A DNA stretch of 64,000 nt from Acidobacteriota bacterium (GTDB lineage Bacteria; Acidobacteriota; Polarisedimenticolia; J045), in contig JAUZRX010000044.1 in the NCBI GenBank assembly GCA_030949985.1, positions 62,001-126,000 of the forward strand, given 5' to 3'. The translations under genes were made by a program, and so were the position numbers. How positions within the stretch are numbered: the first letter of the stretch is position 1; every line of letters starts with the position of its first letter. Below the pieces are notes generated by a model. The model did not search any database, was not told the DNA's origin, and saw nothing but the letters and a program-made list of their open reading frames with translations. Below are positions 30,524 to 39,098 of this stretch, piece by piece.

Positions 30524-31326
30524 ACGACCCCCTGCGCAAGGTCCGCAAGCAACGCAAGCCCGACGCCCGCCGGCGGCGCCCGCCCAAGGCGCTTCCCTTC
30601 CTGCTGGCCGGCGCCGGCCTGCTGGCCGTGCTGCTGCTGGCCCTGGGCGTGCGCGCGGTCGTTCTGTCGGCCACCCTGCGCTGCCACCGGATCCAGGTGG
30701 CCGGCTGCCAGCGGCTGGATGAAAGCCGCCTGCGCGACGTGGCGAGCGGGCAACTCGGCCGGCCGCTGCTGCTGATCGACCTCGACAGGGTGCGCAGCGA
30801 GATCGAGGCCCTGCCCACGGTGCGCCGGGCGATCGTCGCGCGGCATTTCCCGGACCTGCTGGACCTGCAGATCGAGGAGCGGCAGGCGGTGGCCCGCTGC
30901 CGACCCGGCGGTGGCCCGCCGCGCCTGGTCGACACCGAAGGCTATCTCTTCCCCCCCGGAGCCGGCCAACCCGGCGACCAGGACCTGCCGCGAGTGCGCG
31001 GATTGCGCACCGATGCCGAAGCCGGCCGCCTGGTGGCGGAGGACCGGCCGGCCTTGCGGGCCCTCGACGCGCTGGTCCGGGTCACCGGGAGGCGGATTCC
31101 CTCCGGAACCGTCATCGACCTTTCACCGAAGGACCGCATCGTCCTCAAGCCGGGTGATGGATCCCTGGTGCTGTGGCTCGACCGTCAGCACCCAGAGACC
31201 AACCTGGAAAAACTCTTTACCTGGAAACGGGAAGTGACCCGCATCGCCGCCGGCCGGAGCGTCGATCTCCGCTTCCCTCGCCGTCTGACCCTGATCCCGG
31301 CCGAACAACCTGAGCCGCGGAGGTAA
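30520..31326 (+). CDS. ftsQ: Cell division protein FtsQ/DivIB
   Basis: 268 residues. A strongly basic cytoplasmic tail ('KVRKQRKPDARRRRPPK'), one membrane helix ('FLLAGAGLLAVLLLALGVRA', about 27-46), a POTRA domain ('CHRIQVAGCQRLDESRLRDV' to 'ATVRRA..HFPDLLDLQIEE'-like) and a beta domain. It bridges FtsL/FtsB to the divisome in the periplasm. ATG 30520 overlaps the murB stop. The ribosome binding site of ftsA (GGAGGT) is embedded in its last codons. Confidence 0.9.
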   Translation: MNDPLRKVRKQRKPDARRRRPPKALPFLLAGAGLLAVLLLALGVRAVVLSATLRCHRIQVAGCQRLDESRLRDVASGQLGRPLLLIDLDRVRSEIEALPTVRRAIVARHFPDLLDLQIEERQAVARCRPGGGPPRLVDTEGYLFPPGAGQPGDQDLPRVRGLRTDAEAGRLVAEDRPALRALDALVRVTGRRIPSGTVIDLSPKDRIVLKPGDGSLVLWLDRQHPETNLEKLFTWKREVTRIAAGRSVDLRFPRRLTLIPAEQPEPRR

Positions 31327-31332
31327 GCGCCC

Positions 31333-32586
31333 ATGGCAAAAAACCCGGACACGATCACCTGCATCGATATCGGCACCACGCGTTGCAGTTGCGTGATCGC
31401 CCAGCTCACCCCTCCGGAGGGCCTGGAGGTGGTAGGCATCGGTGCGTCGCGGACCGAGGGCATTCGCAAGGGCGTCATCATCAACCTCGAAGCCCTGGTC
31501 AACACGATCAAGACCGCTGTCGAACAGGCCGAGGCGATGGCGTCTCGCAGCGTGGAGGCCGCCCTGGTCAGTGTGCCGGCAGCCCAGGCACGCTCGTTTT
31601 CGTCACGGGGTGTGGTCACGATCCAGAATCGGGACAAGGTGGTTTCCCGCAAGGATCTCCAGCGCGTACTGGAGACCGTGCGCGCTGTACAGATTCCCGA
31701 CGGCCAGGCGATCCTCCACGCCCTGCCCCAGGAATACACCCTCGACGGCCAGGACGAGATCCAGGATCCGGTGGGCATGACCGGCACTCGGCTGGAAGCC
31801 AGCGCTCACCTGGTGACGATACCGCAGCAGGCCGCCCAGCACGTGGTCAGCGCGCTCAACCACGCGGGCATCGAGGTCGTCTCGCTGGTCTATCCCCAAC
31901 TCGCCTCCGCCGAGGCCGTACTCAGTCCCGAGGAACGGGAGCAGGGTGTCTTCCTCATCGACTGCGGGGGCGGCACGACGGACGTGGCGTTGTTCGAGAA
32001 GGGGGCCCTGTGGTTCACCGCATCCGTACCGGTGGCGGGTGACCTGATCACCAACGACATCTCGATCGGCCTGAGAGCTCCGGTTCCCGATGCGGAAGAC
32101 GTCAAGCGCCGCCACGCGCGAGCCGCTCCCGGCGGAGACGACGACATGGTGTTCGAGGTGGCCACCGTCTGTGACAATCCGCCGCGGCTGGTGACCGTCG
32201 ACCTGCTGACCCGGATCGTCGGGCCCCGGGTGCAAGAGATCTTCGAACTGGTGCGGGAGTGCATCGACAAGGCCGCTCTCCGGGGGAGAGCACCGGCCGG
32301 CGCCGTATTGGTGGGTGGCAGCGCCAACCTGGCGGGACTGCCCGACGTGGCCGAGGAGGTGCTGGGCCTCCCCGTGCGGGTCGGCCTGCCCCGTGAAGTG
32401 GGAGGACTGGTGGAAGAGATTCGCTCGCCGGGGATGGCCGTACCGGTGGGGCTGGCGGTGTGGGAAATCCGTCGGGGAAGGCGGGAACGGGCCCGGGAAC
32501 TGACCCGCAGCACCTCGCCAAGGTTGTTCAAGAGGCCACTGGAATTGATGCAACGCGGTCTGGGTTGGTTCGGAGAGATGTTCTGA
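31333..32586 (+). CDS. ftsA: Cell division protein FtsA
   Basis: 417 residues, actin-like ATPase that tethers FtsZ to the membrane. Visible: phosphate-1 '[15 protein letters not shown]', 1C domain '[20 protein letters not shown]', phosphate-2 '[19 protein letters not shown]', adenosine motif '[19 protein letters not shown]'. The C terminus '[18 protein letters not shown]' is the amphipathic membrane-targeting helix. A strong GGAGGTAA overlapping the ftsQ stop precedes ATG by six bases. ftsZ follows after 49 bases that hold two hairpins. Confidence 0.95.
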   Translation: MAKNPDTITCIDIGTTRCSCVIAQLTPPEGLEVVGIGASRTEGIRKGVIINLEALVNTIKTAVEQAEAMASRSVEAALVSVPAAQARSFSSRGVVTIQNRDKVVSRKDLQRVLETVRAVQIPDGQAILHALPQEYTLDGQDEIQDPVGMTGTRLEASAHLVTIPQQAAQHVVSALNHAGIEVVSLVYPQLASAEAVLSPEEREQGVFLIDCGGGTTDVALFEKGALWFTASVPVAGDLITNDISIGLRAPVPDAEDVKRRHARAAPGGDDDMVFEVATVCDNPPRLVTVDLLTRIVGPRVQEIFELVRECIDKAALRGRAPAGAVLVGGSANLAGLPDVAEEVLGLPVRVGLPREVGGLVEEIRSPGMAVPVGLAVWEIRRGRRERARELTRSTSPRLFKRPLELMQRGLGWFGEMF

Positions 32587-32587
32587 T

Positions 32588-32619
32588 GGGTCGGACGACC
32601 CGCCGGGGACGGCCCCGGC
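32588..32619 (+). promoter_or_regulatory. Double hairpin in the ftsA-ftsZ spacer
   Basis: GGGTCG/CGACCC (32588-32593 with 32596-32601) is followed at once by a 7-bp stem GCCGGGG/CCCCGGC with an ACGG loop (32602-32608 with 32613-32619), ending 16 bases before the ftsZ ATG. There is no T-run. It may be an mRNA processing or stabilising element that sets ftsZ dose relative to ftsA, or simply a GC-rich coincidence. Confidence 0.45.
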
Positions 32620-32635
32620 AGGAAGCGGGAGCGAA

Positions 32636-33940
32636 ATGATGAGCAACGGTGACGCGGTGGGCCTCCATTTCACGTTGGAAGACCTCGAGGATACTTCGCC
32701 GGCAACCGGGAGCACGGAAACCGCAACGGAGAACGAGAAGATCGATGCGGCTCCGCCGGGAGCGATCATCAAGGTCGTGGGCGTCGGCGGAGGCGGCGGC
32801 AACGCCATCAATCGCATGATGAGCGCCGGCGTCGAGGGCGTGGAGTTCATCGCCGTCAACACCGACTGCCAGGCCCTGGCCGCCAGCCAGGCACCGGTGA
32901 AGATCCAGATCGGCCGGCGGCTGACCCGCGGCCTGGGCTCGGGCGCCCGCCCCGAAGTGGGCCGGGAGGCGGCCCTCGAGGACGACGAGCGGCTGAGGGA
33001 AGTGATGCATGGAGCCGACATGGTGTTCATCACCACGGGGCTCGGCGGCGGTACGGGAACCGGTGCCAGCCCCGTCATCGCTTCGCTGGCGGCGGAACTC
33101 GATGCGCTGGTCGTGGCGGTGGTGACCAAGCCCTTCTCCTTCGAGGGCCGGCGACGGCGCGAGCAGGCCGAGGCGGGTGTGGCCGAACTGCGCAAGAGCG
33201 TCGACACGGTGATCTGTATCCCCAACGACAAGCTGCTGCACACGGTGGACCGCAACACCTCGGTCCCCCAGGCCTTCAACCTGGCCGACGACGTGCTGCG
33301 GCAGGCGGTACAGGGCATTTCCGACCTGATTCTCACCAACGGCGACATCAACCGCGATTTCGCGGACGTGCGCACGGTGATGAAGGGCATGGGCATGGCC
33401 CTGATGGGCACCGGTATCGCCGAAGGCGAAAACCGGGCCGTGGAGGCGGCCCAGCAGGCGGTGTCCTCACCGCTGCTGGAAGACGCCTCGATCCAGGGCG
33501 CCCGCGGTGTGATCTTCAACATCACCGGCGGCGAGGACCTGACCCTGCACGAGGTCAACGACGCCGCATCGATCATCCATGACGCTGCCGATCCCGACGC
33601 GACGATCCTCTTCGGCTACGTCACCCGGCCGGAGATGAACGGCAAGGTCAAGGTCGCGGTCATCGCCACCGGCTTCGAGTCGGCGGCCGCACAGCAGGCC
33701 GCCTCTCGACAGGCCCCGGCGGGCCTGCAGCGGATGCCCGTGGAAATGCTCGAAGATGCCGACGACACCCGTCATCCCTCCGTGGCGGCGGACGCCCCGG
33801 TGCCGGTGACGATGCCGGTCCAGCAGCGTCTCAATCTCGAGGACCTGCCCGGCCTGGACGACGGGATCCTGGCCAACCTCAACGCGACCGGTCCCCGGGA
33901 CCTGGCCATCCCGACCTTTCTGCGCAGGGCGCAGGACTGA
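32636..33940 (+). CDS. ftsZ: Cell division GTPase FtsZ
   Basis: 434 residues, tubulin-like. An acidic N-terminal extension of about 40 residues precedes '[17 protein letters not shown]'. The GTP signature GGGTGTG is at 137-143. The T7 synergy loop reads '[11 protein letters not shown]' with catalytic aspartates in NRDFAD (239-244); Arg stands where E. coli has Val. A variable linker leads to the conserved C-terminal peptide '[10 protein letters not shown]', which binds FtsA/ZipA-type partners. Two tandem ATGs occur; 32636 follows a GGGAGCG site. It is followed after 3 bases by a diguanylate cyclase gene. Confidence 0.97.
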   Translation: MMSNGDAVGLHFTLEDLEDTSPATGSTETATENEKIDAAPPGAIIKVVGVGGGGGNAINRMMSAGVEGVEFIAVNTDCQALAASQAPVKIQIGRRLTRGLGSGARPEVGREAALEDDERLREVMHGADMVFITTGLGGGTGTGASPVIASLAAELDALVVAVVTKPFSFEGRRRREQAEAGVAELRKSVDTVICIPNDKLLHTVDRNTSVPQAFNLADDVLRQAVQGISDLILTNGDINRDFADVRTVMKGMGMALMGTGIAEGENRAVEAAQQAVSSPLLEDASIQGARGVIFNITGGEDLTLHEVNDAASIIHDAADPDATILFGYVTRPEMNGKVKVAVIATGFESAAAQQAASRQAPAGLQRMPVEMLEDADDTRHPSVAADAPVPVTMPVQQRLNLEDLPGLDDGILANLNATGPRDLAIPTFLRRAQD

Positions 33941-33943
33941 GCC

Positions 33944-34990
33944 ATGGCTCCCGGGCGCGGCGCGAAGCGAGTGCTGATCATCGACGATGACCAGGATGCC
34001 CTGGACCTGATGCGCTCGCTCTGCCTCGACGCCGGCGTGGAAATCGACGCGGCGATGGACGGCGCGAGTGCGGTGCAACGGGCCCTTGAGCACCCGCCGG
34101 ACCTGGTGATCCTGGACATGGTCCTGCCCGACACCGGGGGTATCGACATCCTGCATCGGCTGCGCGCCGAGCCCCGGCTGACCGCGGTACCGGTGATGGT
34201 GGTTTCCGCCCGGCGGGACCAGGCCTCCAAGATCGCCGCCTTCGAGGCGGGGGCCGACGACTATGTACACAAACCCTACGACCTGCGGGAAGTCCTCGCC
34301 CGACTGCGTTCCCAGCTCTCCCGGAGAGAGTTGCTGGAGAAACTCGAGCGCACAAACATCGAGCTGCGGCTGGCCAACGAACGGCTCGAAGAACTGGCCA
34401 TCACCGATGAGCTGACCGGCCTGGCCAATGCCCGGCACTTCAGAAACCGGCTCGAGGAGGAGTTCCTCCGTGCCGAGCGCTACGAGACATCGCTGGCCCT
34501 GGTGGTGGTGGACCTCGACGGGTTCAAGGCGGTCAACGACGACTTCGGCCATCACGCCGGGGATCGCCTGCTCTCCCAGGTGGCCGGCCGCCTGGTGGCC
34601 CAGGCCCGCTCGACAGACATCGTCTGCCGGGTCGGGGGCGACGAATTCGCCTTTCTCCTGCCCCACACCGAACTCGACGCCGCCGAACATCTGGCCCACC
34701 GGCTATGCGAGAAAATCGGCTCCGCCCCCCTGCGCCTGGTCGGCGGCAAGCTGGCCGCCGTGGGCTTGAGTTGCGGGGTCGCCGCATGGCCCGAGTGCGC
34801 CGCCATCGGCTCGTCCAGCGACCTGTTCATCGCCGCCGACCAGGCCCTCTACCGCGCCAAGCGGGCGGGCAAGGGTGTGGTCGTCTGCGCCCCATCGGCT
34901 GCCGGGGAGACACCCCGCGCCGAAAACGAGGAGTCCGCGAGGAAACGGCCCGGCTTCCCGACTTCCCCCCGGGAAGCCGAGGCCCGCTAG
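33944..34990 (+). CDS. Receiver-GGDEF response regulator (diguanylate cyclase)
   Basis: 348 residues: one receiver domain (Asp57 region 'LVILDMVLPDTGG', Lys in 'YVHKPYD'), a coiled-coil linker ('ELLEKLERTNIELRLANERL') and a GGDEF domain. The active loop is intact VGGDEF, and a product-inhibition I-site RSTD lies exactly five residues before it, so an active, feedback-controlled cyclase is expected. It makes c-di-GMP in the cytoplasm. It begins 3 bases after the ftsZ stop with no promoter space, so it should be co-transcribed with division genes. The last 25 residues are disordered and basic/acidic. Confidence 0.93.
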   Translation: MAPGRGAKRVLIIDDDQDALDLMRSLCLDAGVEIDAAMDGASAVQRALEHPPDLVILDMVLPDTGGIDILHRLRAEPRLTAVPVMVVSARRDQASKIAAFEAGADDYVHKPYDLREVLARLRSQLSRRELLEKLERTNIELRLANERLEELAITDELTGLANARHFRNRLEEEFLRAERYETSLALVVVDLDGFKAVNDDFGHHAGDRLLSQVAGRLVAQARSTDIVCRVGGDEFAFLLPHTELDAAEHLAHRLCEKIGSAPLRLVGGKLAAVGLSCGVAAWPECAAIGSSSDLFIAADQALYRAKRAGKGVVVCAPSAAGETPRAENEESARKRPGFPTSPREAEAR

Positions 34991-35023
34991 CCGGAGGCAT
35001 TCGTGTTCTCACGAATCGTCCGG
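34991..35023 (+). terminator. Hairpin at the end of the dcw cluster
   Basis: Directly after the TAG of the GGDEF gene: CCGGA-GGC-ATTCGTG, loop TTCT, CACGAAT-CG-TCCGG. The 7-bp inner stem and 5-bp outer stem flank a small internal loop. It is well placed to end the long dcw transcript, but no U-run follows, so intrinsic termination is not certain. Confidence 0.5.
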
Positions 35024-35112
35024 ACTGCACGGCAGGGGGGAAGGAGTTTCCGGTGGAGCCGTGTATCAGGCACTTTCCCGCCACGTCGCAGCGCCCGACG
35101 CGCCGACGTGTG

Positions 35113-36129
35113 TCACTTCCCCTGACACGCCTGTTCCCCACTTCCCCAGGCTCCCATCTCCTTCCCCCCTGTTTTCTCCATCTCCCTGTCCTCCCCCGGC
35201 AGCCCGTGCCACGAACCTCTTCGATCCGAGGAACCGCCGAAAAGGGCCGGATCGAGGAGGGCGCGGGGATCGAAAGGACGATCCCCGATCTTCGCCCCCC
35301 AGTGCAGATGGGGCCCGGTGACACGTCCGGTCGCCCCTGACAGGCCCAGTCGCCGGCCTCGCTCGATCCAATCACCTTCCGTCACGTCGATCCGCGAGAG
35401 ATGGGCATAGAGGGTGAACAGCCCCATGCCGTGGTCGAGGATCACCAGCTTTCCCGAATAGTAGAACTCGCCGGCCACGACGACCGTTCCGGAGGAGGCC
35501 GCCCGGACGGGAGTCCCCACATCGGCCCGCAGATCGAGGCCCGAGTGGGGAGCGCGGGGAACGCCGTTGAACACGCGACGCAAACCGAAGCGGGAGGTGG
35601 GCGCCCCTGCGACGGGCCGCAGGAAGGGCCGGGTCGGCCAGGGCAGCGGCCGGCGGCGCCGATAGATGCGCGCCAGGCGAGCCTTTTCCCGTTTGATGCG
35701 CAACAGGGCTTCGGCCGGGGGATTGACGTGACGGGGCGCCACTTCCAGGCGTTCGAGGGGAAAACCCGCCTCCCCGATGGTCAATCTTCGGCTCGCGTGC
35801 AGGATCCGCTCTCCGCACCGGGCTTCGATTTCCACCTGCGCGACTCCGGCCTCCTCGGTCAGTCCCACCACGGCCCAGGCGGCCCACGCCGAGGCGGCCG
35901 GATAGTCGTCGATGGGGGCGAAGGCCAGATCCCGGCCACGAAACGTCCCCCGCACACGGTCCAGAGCGCTCGCGGCACGCACCACGACACGCAGCACCTC
36001 GCCGGGAACGACGCGACGGGCATGGATTTCGACGCGCAGCCCACCGGTGCCGGCCGATTCGGGAAGGGGGCCGGCACTCGCAGCGAGAAACGACACGAGT
36101 ACGAGTCCGACTGGAAAGACACTGTTCAT
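35113..36129 (-). CDS. Exported M23-family (LytM) peptidase
   Basis: 338 residues. Signal peptide 'SVFPVGLVLVSFLAASAGPL' at the N terminus; a beta-rich middle region (about 30-160); then an M23 domain with the zinc ligands in 'PHSGLDLRADVG' and 'GPHLHWGAKIGDRPFDP', plus 'ILDHGMGLFTLYAHLSRIDV'. The family cleaves peptidoglycan cross-links or acts as an activator; all usual metal ligands seem present (H..D and HLH). The C-terminal 35 residues are low-complexity and charged. It converges with the dcw cluster. Its promoter should lie in 36130-36441. Confidence 0.9.
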   Translation of the reverse strand: MNSVFPVGLVLVSFLAASAGPLPESAGTGGLRVEIHARRVVPGEVLRVVVRAASALDRVRGTFRGRDLAFAPIDDYPAASAWAAWAVVGLTEEAGVAQVEIEARCGERILHASRRLTIGEAGFPLERLEVAPRHVNPPAEALLRIKREKARLARIYRRRRPLPWPTRPFLRPVAGAPTSRFGLRRVFNGVPRAPHSGLDLRADVGTPVRAASSGTVVVAGEFYYSGKLVILDHGMGLFTLYAHLSRIDVTEGDWIERGRRLGLSGATGRVTGPHLHWGAKIGDRPFDPRALLDPALFGGSSDRRGSWHGLPGEDREMEKTGGKEMGAWGSGEQACQGK

Positions 36130-36441
36130 TTTGAGTCCTCACCCGGGGGAACCTATATCTTGCGTCGAAACAGGAGGGCAAGCTCTTCGAAACACTGCGA
36201 AGCCATCGAAGCCCCTCTTGATCGCCGGGAGGACGACTCGTTCCCGTTTCGGGGCACCGAGCTCAGGCCGCAAACCCACTCCAACACACAGCACAGTCGG
36301 CGCACTCCCCCCCCCCTGCCGACCGTGAGCCTGAGCCGGGGCGAGGGGCGGGGCGTTTTCCCGGCACCCTATCGGCGGGGCTGCTTTCCGGCGGCCCCGC
36401 CTTCTATTTTTCCAGGGAGGAGATCCGGGCCCACGCAGGGC
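36130..36441. other. Noncoding gap of about 310 bases
   Basis: No credible gene is seen. It lies upstream of the M23 peptidase gene and downstream of the OmpR-type regulator, both on the minus strand. It contains a run of ten cytosines near 36308 and, at 36374-36411, a terminator-like hairpin pointing along the plus strand, with no plus-strand gene to terminate. Confidence 0.6.
36374..36411 (+). terminator. Intrinsic terminator-like hairpin on the plus strand
   Basis: An 8-bp perfect stem GGCGGGGC/GCCCCGCC (36374-36381 with 36394-36401), 12-base loop, followed by TTCTATTTTT. Read in the minus direction there is no T-run after the stem. Since flanking genes are on the minus strand, it would end an unannotated plus-strand transcript or block antisense reading into the regulator gene. 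Confidence 0.55.
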
Positions 36442-37155
36442 TCACCCGGCGGACACGCCCGGGCCCCCAGCGTCGAGCTTGTAACCGAATCCGCGCACGG
36501 TCACCAGGTGACGGGGCCTGGAGGCGTCTTTCTCGATCTTCTTGCGGATGCGATGAATGATCACGTCGAGACTGTTGGTGTTGAACTCTTCGGCGAAACC
36601 CCAGACGTTCTCGAAGACCTGCTCCCTGGGAAGCGGACGACCGGGATGACGGGCCAGGTAGGCCATGACCTCGAACTCCCGCTGCGTCAGGCCGGCCCGC
36701 TCCCCGTTCACGAGAGCATCCCGCTGGGTGAAGTCGAGCACCACCTCGCCGAGTTCGATGCGATCGGGACGGGTGGAGCGCATGGAGTAATTCCGGGCTC
36801 GCCGGAGTTGGGCCCGCACCCGGGCGAGCAGCTCACCGGATTCGAAAGGCTTGGTCAGGTAGTCGTCGGCGCCGACCTCCAACCCTTCGACCTTCTCCCG
36901 CGCGCCGCTGCGGGCTGTGAGCATGATCACCGGCAGGAACCACTTGGCCCGCAGCTCCCGGCAGAAAGTGATGCCGTCGGTCCCCGGCAGGCCCACGTCG
37001 AGGATCAGCAGATCGAACTCGGACTGCTCGAGATGCTCGATCGCGTCCTCGGCCGTCGGGGCGCCCACCGCCTGGTAGCCCTGCGCCTGCAGCAGCCTCT
37101 CGACCAGGCGCAAAGTCACGCGGTCATCTTCGACGATCAGGATTTTCGCGCTCAC
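36442..37155 (-). CDS. OmpR/PhoB-type response regulator
   Basis: 237 residues: receiver domain ('ILIVEDDRVTLRLVERLL', Asp in 'LLILDVGLPGTDG', Lys in 'YLTKPFE') and winged-helix DNA-binding domain ('LTQREFEVMAYLARHPGRPL', 'NVWGFAEEFNTNSLDVIIHR', 'TVRGFGYKL'). The start is GTG 37155, overlapping the DUF4188 stop (GTGA). No sensor kinase is next to it, so it is an orphan regulator with an unknown stimulus. Coupling with the DUF4188 gene suggests they serve the same response. Confidence 0.92.
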   Translation of the reverse strand: MSAKILIVEDDRVTLRLVERLLQAQGYQAVGAPTAEDAIEHLEQSEFDLLILDVGLPGTDGITFCRELRAKWFLPVIMLTARSGAREKVEGLEVGADDYLTKPFESGELLARVRAQLRRARNYSMRSTRPDRIELGEVVLDFTQRDALVNGERAGLTQREFEVMAYLARHPGRPLPREQVFENVWGFAEEFNTNSLDVIIHRIRKKIEKDASRPRHLVTVRGFGYKLDAGGPGVSAG

Positions 37156-37688
37156 TTTGGGTGCGGTCCTCCACCCGTAGCCCGGCCCAGCATGGCCTCC
37201 GCCGAAGACGACGTCAAGTCCTGTCCACCCAGTGCGATACGGCCCGATGCGCGGCCTGCCCGGCCCCGCGCCGGCACCACGGAAGCGACCGCCCGCCCCA
37301 AACCGAAGAGCGGCATCGCGTTGTAGACGGTTTCGTACTTCCCCGGCTCGATGATATAGGTTTCGTGCCAGACGCCGATGGACCCCGCCGGACGCAGTCG
37401 CTGGGCATAGTCGGTCCACGCTTGCCGGTGCCCGCCCTCCCGCCGGCGGGCCCAGGCCTCGACATGCTCCCAGGACTCCCAGTACTGGACGCTGAGCATG
37501 GGATGGCCCCACCACCACTGGTAGGCCAGCAGCCCCTCGGCGGGGTTCTGTTCGAGTTCGCGGTGCAACCGCCGAAACACCCGCAGGGCCTGCCAGGCAT
37601 GATCGACGCGCCACCACTTGTTGATTCTCAGCCCGACGAGCAGCACGACGAACGGCCGATCGTGAATCGCCGTCACCGCTCCACTCAC
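37152..37688 (-). CDS. DUF4188 domain-containing protein
   Basis: 178 residues. The pattern 'RPFVVLLVGLRINKWWRV', 'LSVQYWESWEHVEAWARR' and 'GVWHETYIIEPGKYETVYNA' with 'MPLFGLGRA' is characteristic of the DUF4188 family, a dimeric ferredoxin-like fold related to small monooxygenases. The start is GTG 37688; a second in-frame GTG follows four codons later. It has no signal peptide. Its stop overlaps the start of the OmpR-type regulator. The reaction, if any, is not established; a haem- or aldoxime-related role has been suggested for relatives but I cannot support it here. Confidence 0.85.
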   Translation of the reverse strand: MSGAVTAIHDRPFVVLLVGLRINKWWRVDHAWQALRVFRRLHRELEQNPAEGLLAYQWWWGHPMLSVQYWESWEHVEAWARRREGGHRQAWTDYAQRLRPAGSIGVWHETYIIEPGKYETVYNAMPLFGLGRAVASVVPARGRAGRASGRIALGGQDLTSSSAEAMLGRATGGGPHPK

Positions 37689-37823
37689 GATTCCCCGCCG
37701 GTTCTTTCGCACCCGGTCACCTCTTCCCGCCGCCTCCCCGCCGCGCACAGCCGGGCCGGAACGGGGAAAGCGGTTCTTCCGAACAGGTCCCAAGGGAAGA
37801 TAGCATGGGCATTGGAGACGACC

Positions 37824-39098
37824 ATGTCCGCAGCCGCCTCGAACTCGACTTCCACACCACCCGCACCCGCCTGTGCGGTGATCACCCCCATCGGCCCGGG
37901 CCACGAAGAGATGGCCGTCTTGGCCCGGGCATCGGTGGAGGCGGCCTTCGCGGAGGACCCGGGCATCTTCGCCTCCTGGCGCTGGATCGGTATCGACGAC
38001 AGTCAAGGCCGGCTGGGACGCTCCCGGGCCCGGAACCGCGGTGTCGCCGAGGCGGCCGCCGGTGGCGCGGAGTGGATCTTTTTCCTCGACGCCGACGATC
38101 TGATGGACCGGCAAGCCTTCGGCCATCACGCGCCCTACGCCGACACCGTCGATGGTCTGTGGGGCCTGATCTCGGCCTTCTCGGCCGAGCAACCCGCCCC
38201 ACGGCTTCGGGAGGGCCAGCTCGGACCCACCGACGACCTGTTGTTGATCGTGGTCAACGACCCCTTCCTGACCTTGCAGATGGGCCACTTCGTGCGCACC
38301 CGGGTAGCCCTCCAGCACCCCTTCGACGAGACTCTCGATGCCGGGGAGGACTTTGACTACTACCTCCGAGTCTGGGCCTCTTCGCGCTGCAGAAAGATCG
38401 ACCGGCCTCTTTTCCACAATCGCCGGGGGACCCACGCCGGCGGCCCGAAAAGCCCCGGTGCGGCCCAGTGGCGCCGTTCCGTGCGCCGCCTGCTGGCTCG
38501 CCACGCCCGCCTTCTCGAAATCACGGCCCGGGTCGAACATCGAGGCCGGCACTTCACCTTCCACATCGACGACCCGGTCGCCGGCTTCCAGCAGGAGCTG
38601 ATCCACGGCCGGCTGCCCCGGGCTTCCGAGCTGGACAAGGTGCTCGCCCTGCTGCCGCCCCGACCGCGCATCCTGCTCGTCGGCGGCGGTGAACTGGGCC
38701 CGGCCGCCGTCTTCTACCAGCATTTCGCGCACCCCCTCGAACCGGGCTGGCTGGTCTGTCCCACCGAGGCCATCGGCGACGCGTTGGGTCCGGCCAAGCC
38801 GCCGTTCGTACGCCGACGGATCGGCGGCCCAGGCCCGGACATCCTGCCCGGGACGAAAGCCTGGAACCTGGTGCACCTGGATCACCCGGGCCACAGCCTC
38901 GCCTGGCTCGAATCCCTGCGACCCGTCGTCGATGCGCAGACACTGCTCTACATGGAAATCGCGGGCAGCGAACTGGCGCCCTTCCTCGACCTCTGCCGGC
39001 AGGGGCTGTGGCGTCCCCTCGAGGTCCTGCGCGAGACCCATCGCCAGGCGATGCTGTTCCGCCCGGGCACGACGTCCGGAGGTCCGGACTCAGGCTGA
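37824..39098 (+). CDS. GT-A glycosyltransferase fused to a Rossmann-like domain
   Basis: 424 residues. The N-terminal half resembles family 2 glycosyltransferases: 'AVITPIGPGHEEMAVLARAS', 'GRSRARNRGVAEAAAG' and the metal/sugar-nucleotide motif 'WIFFLDADDLMD' with DADD at 89-92, then 'FDETLDAGEDFDYYLRVW'. The C-terminal part (about 275-415) starts 'RPRILLVGGGELG' and contains 'WNLVHLDHPGHSLAWLESLR', a layout like SAM-dependent methyltransferases. The fusion is unusual. ATG 37824 has GGAG eight bases upstream. It is divergent from the DUF4188 gene and its 3' end overlaps the convergent lyase gene by 9 bases. Substrates are unknown. Confidence 0.78.
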   Translation: MSAAASNSTSTPPAPACAVITPIGPGHEEMAVLARASVEAAFAEDPGIFASWRWIGIDDSQGRLGRSRARNRGVAEAAAGGAEWIFFLDADDLMDRQAFGHHAPYADTVDGLWGLISAFSAEQPAPRLREGQLGPTDDLLLIVVNDPFLTLQMGHFVRTRVALQHPFDETLDAGEDFDYYLRVWASSRCRKIDRPLFHNRRGTHAGGPKSPGAAQWRRSVRRLLARHARLLEITARVEHRGRHFTFHIDDPVAGFQQELIHGRLPRASELDKVLALLPPRPRILLVGGGELGPAAVFYQHFAHPLEPGWLVCPTEAIGDALGPAKPPFVRRRIGGPGPDILPGTKAWNLVHLDHPGHSLAWLESLRPVVDAQTLLYMEIAGSELAPFLDLCRQGLWRPLEVLRETHRQAMLFRPGTTSGGPDSG

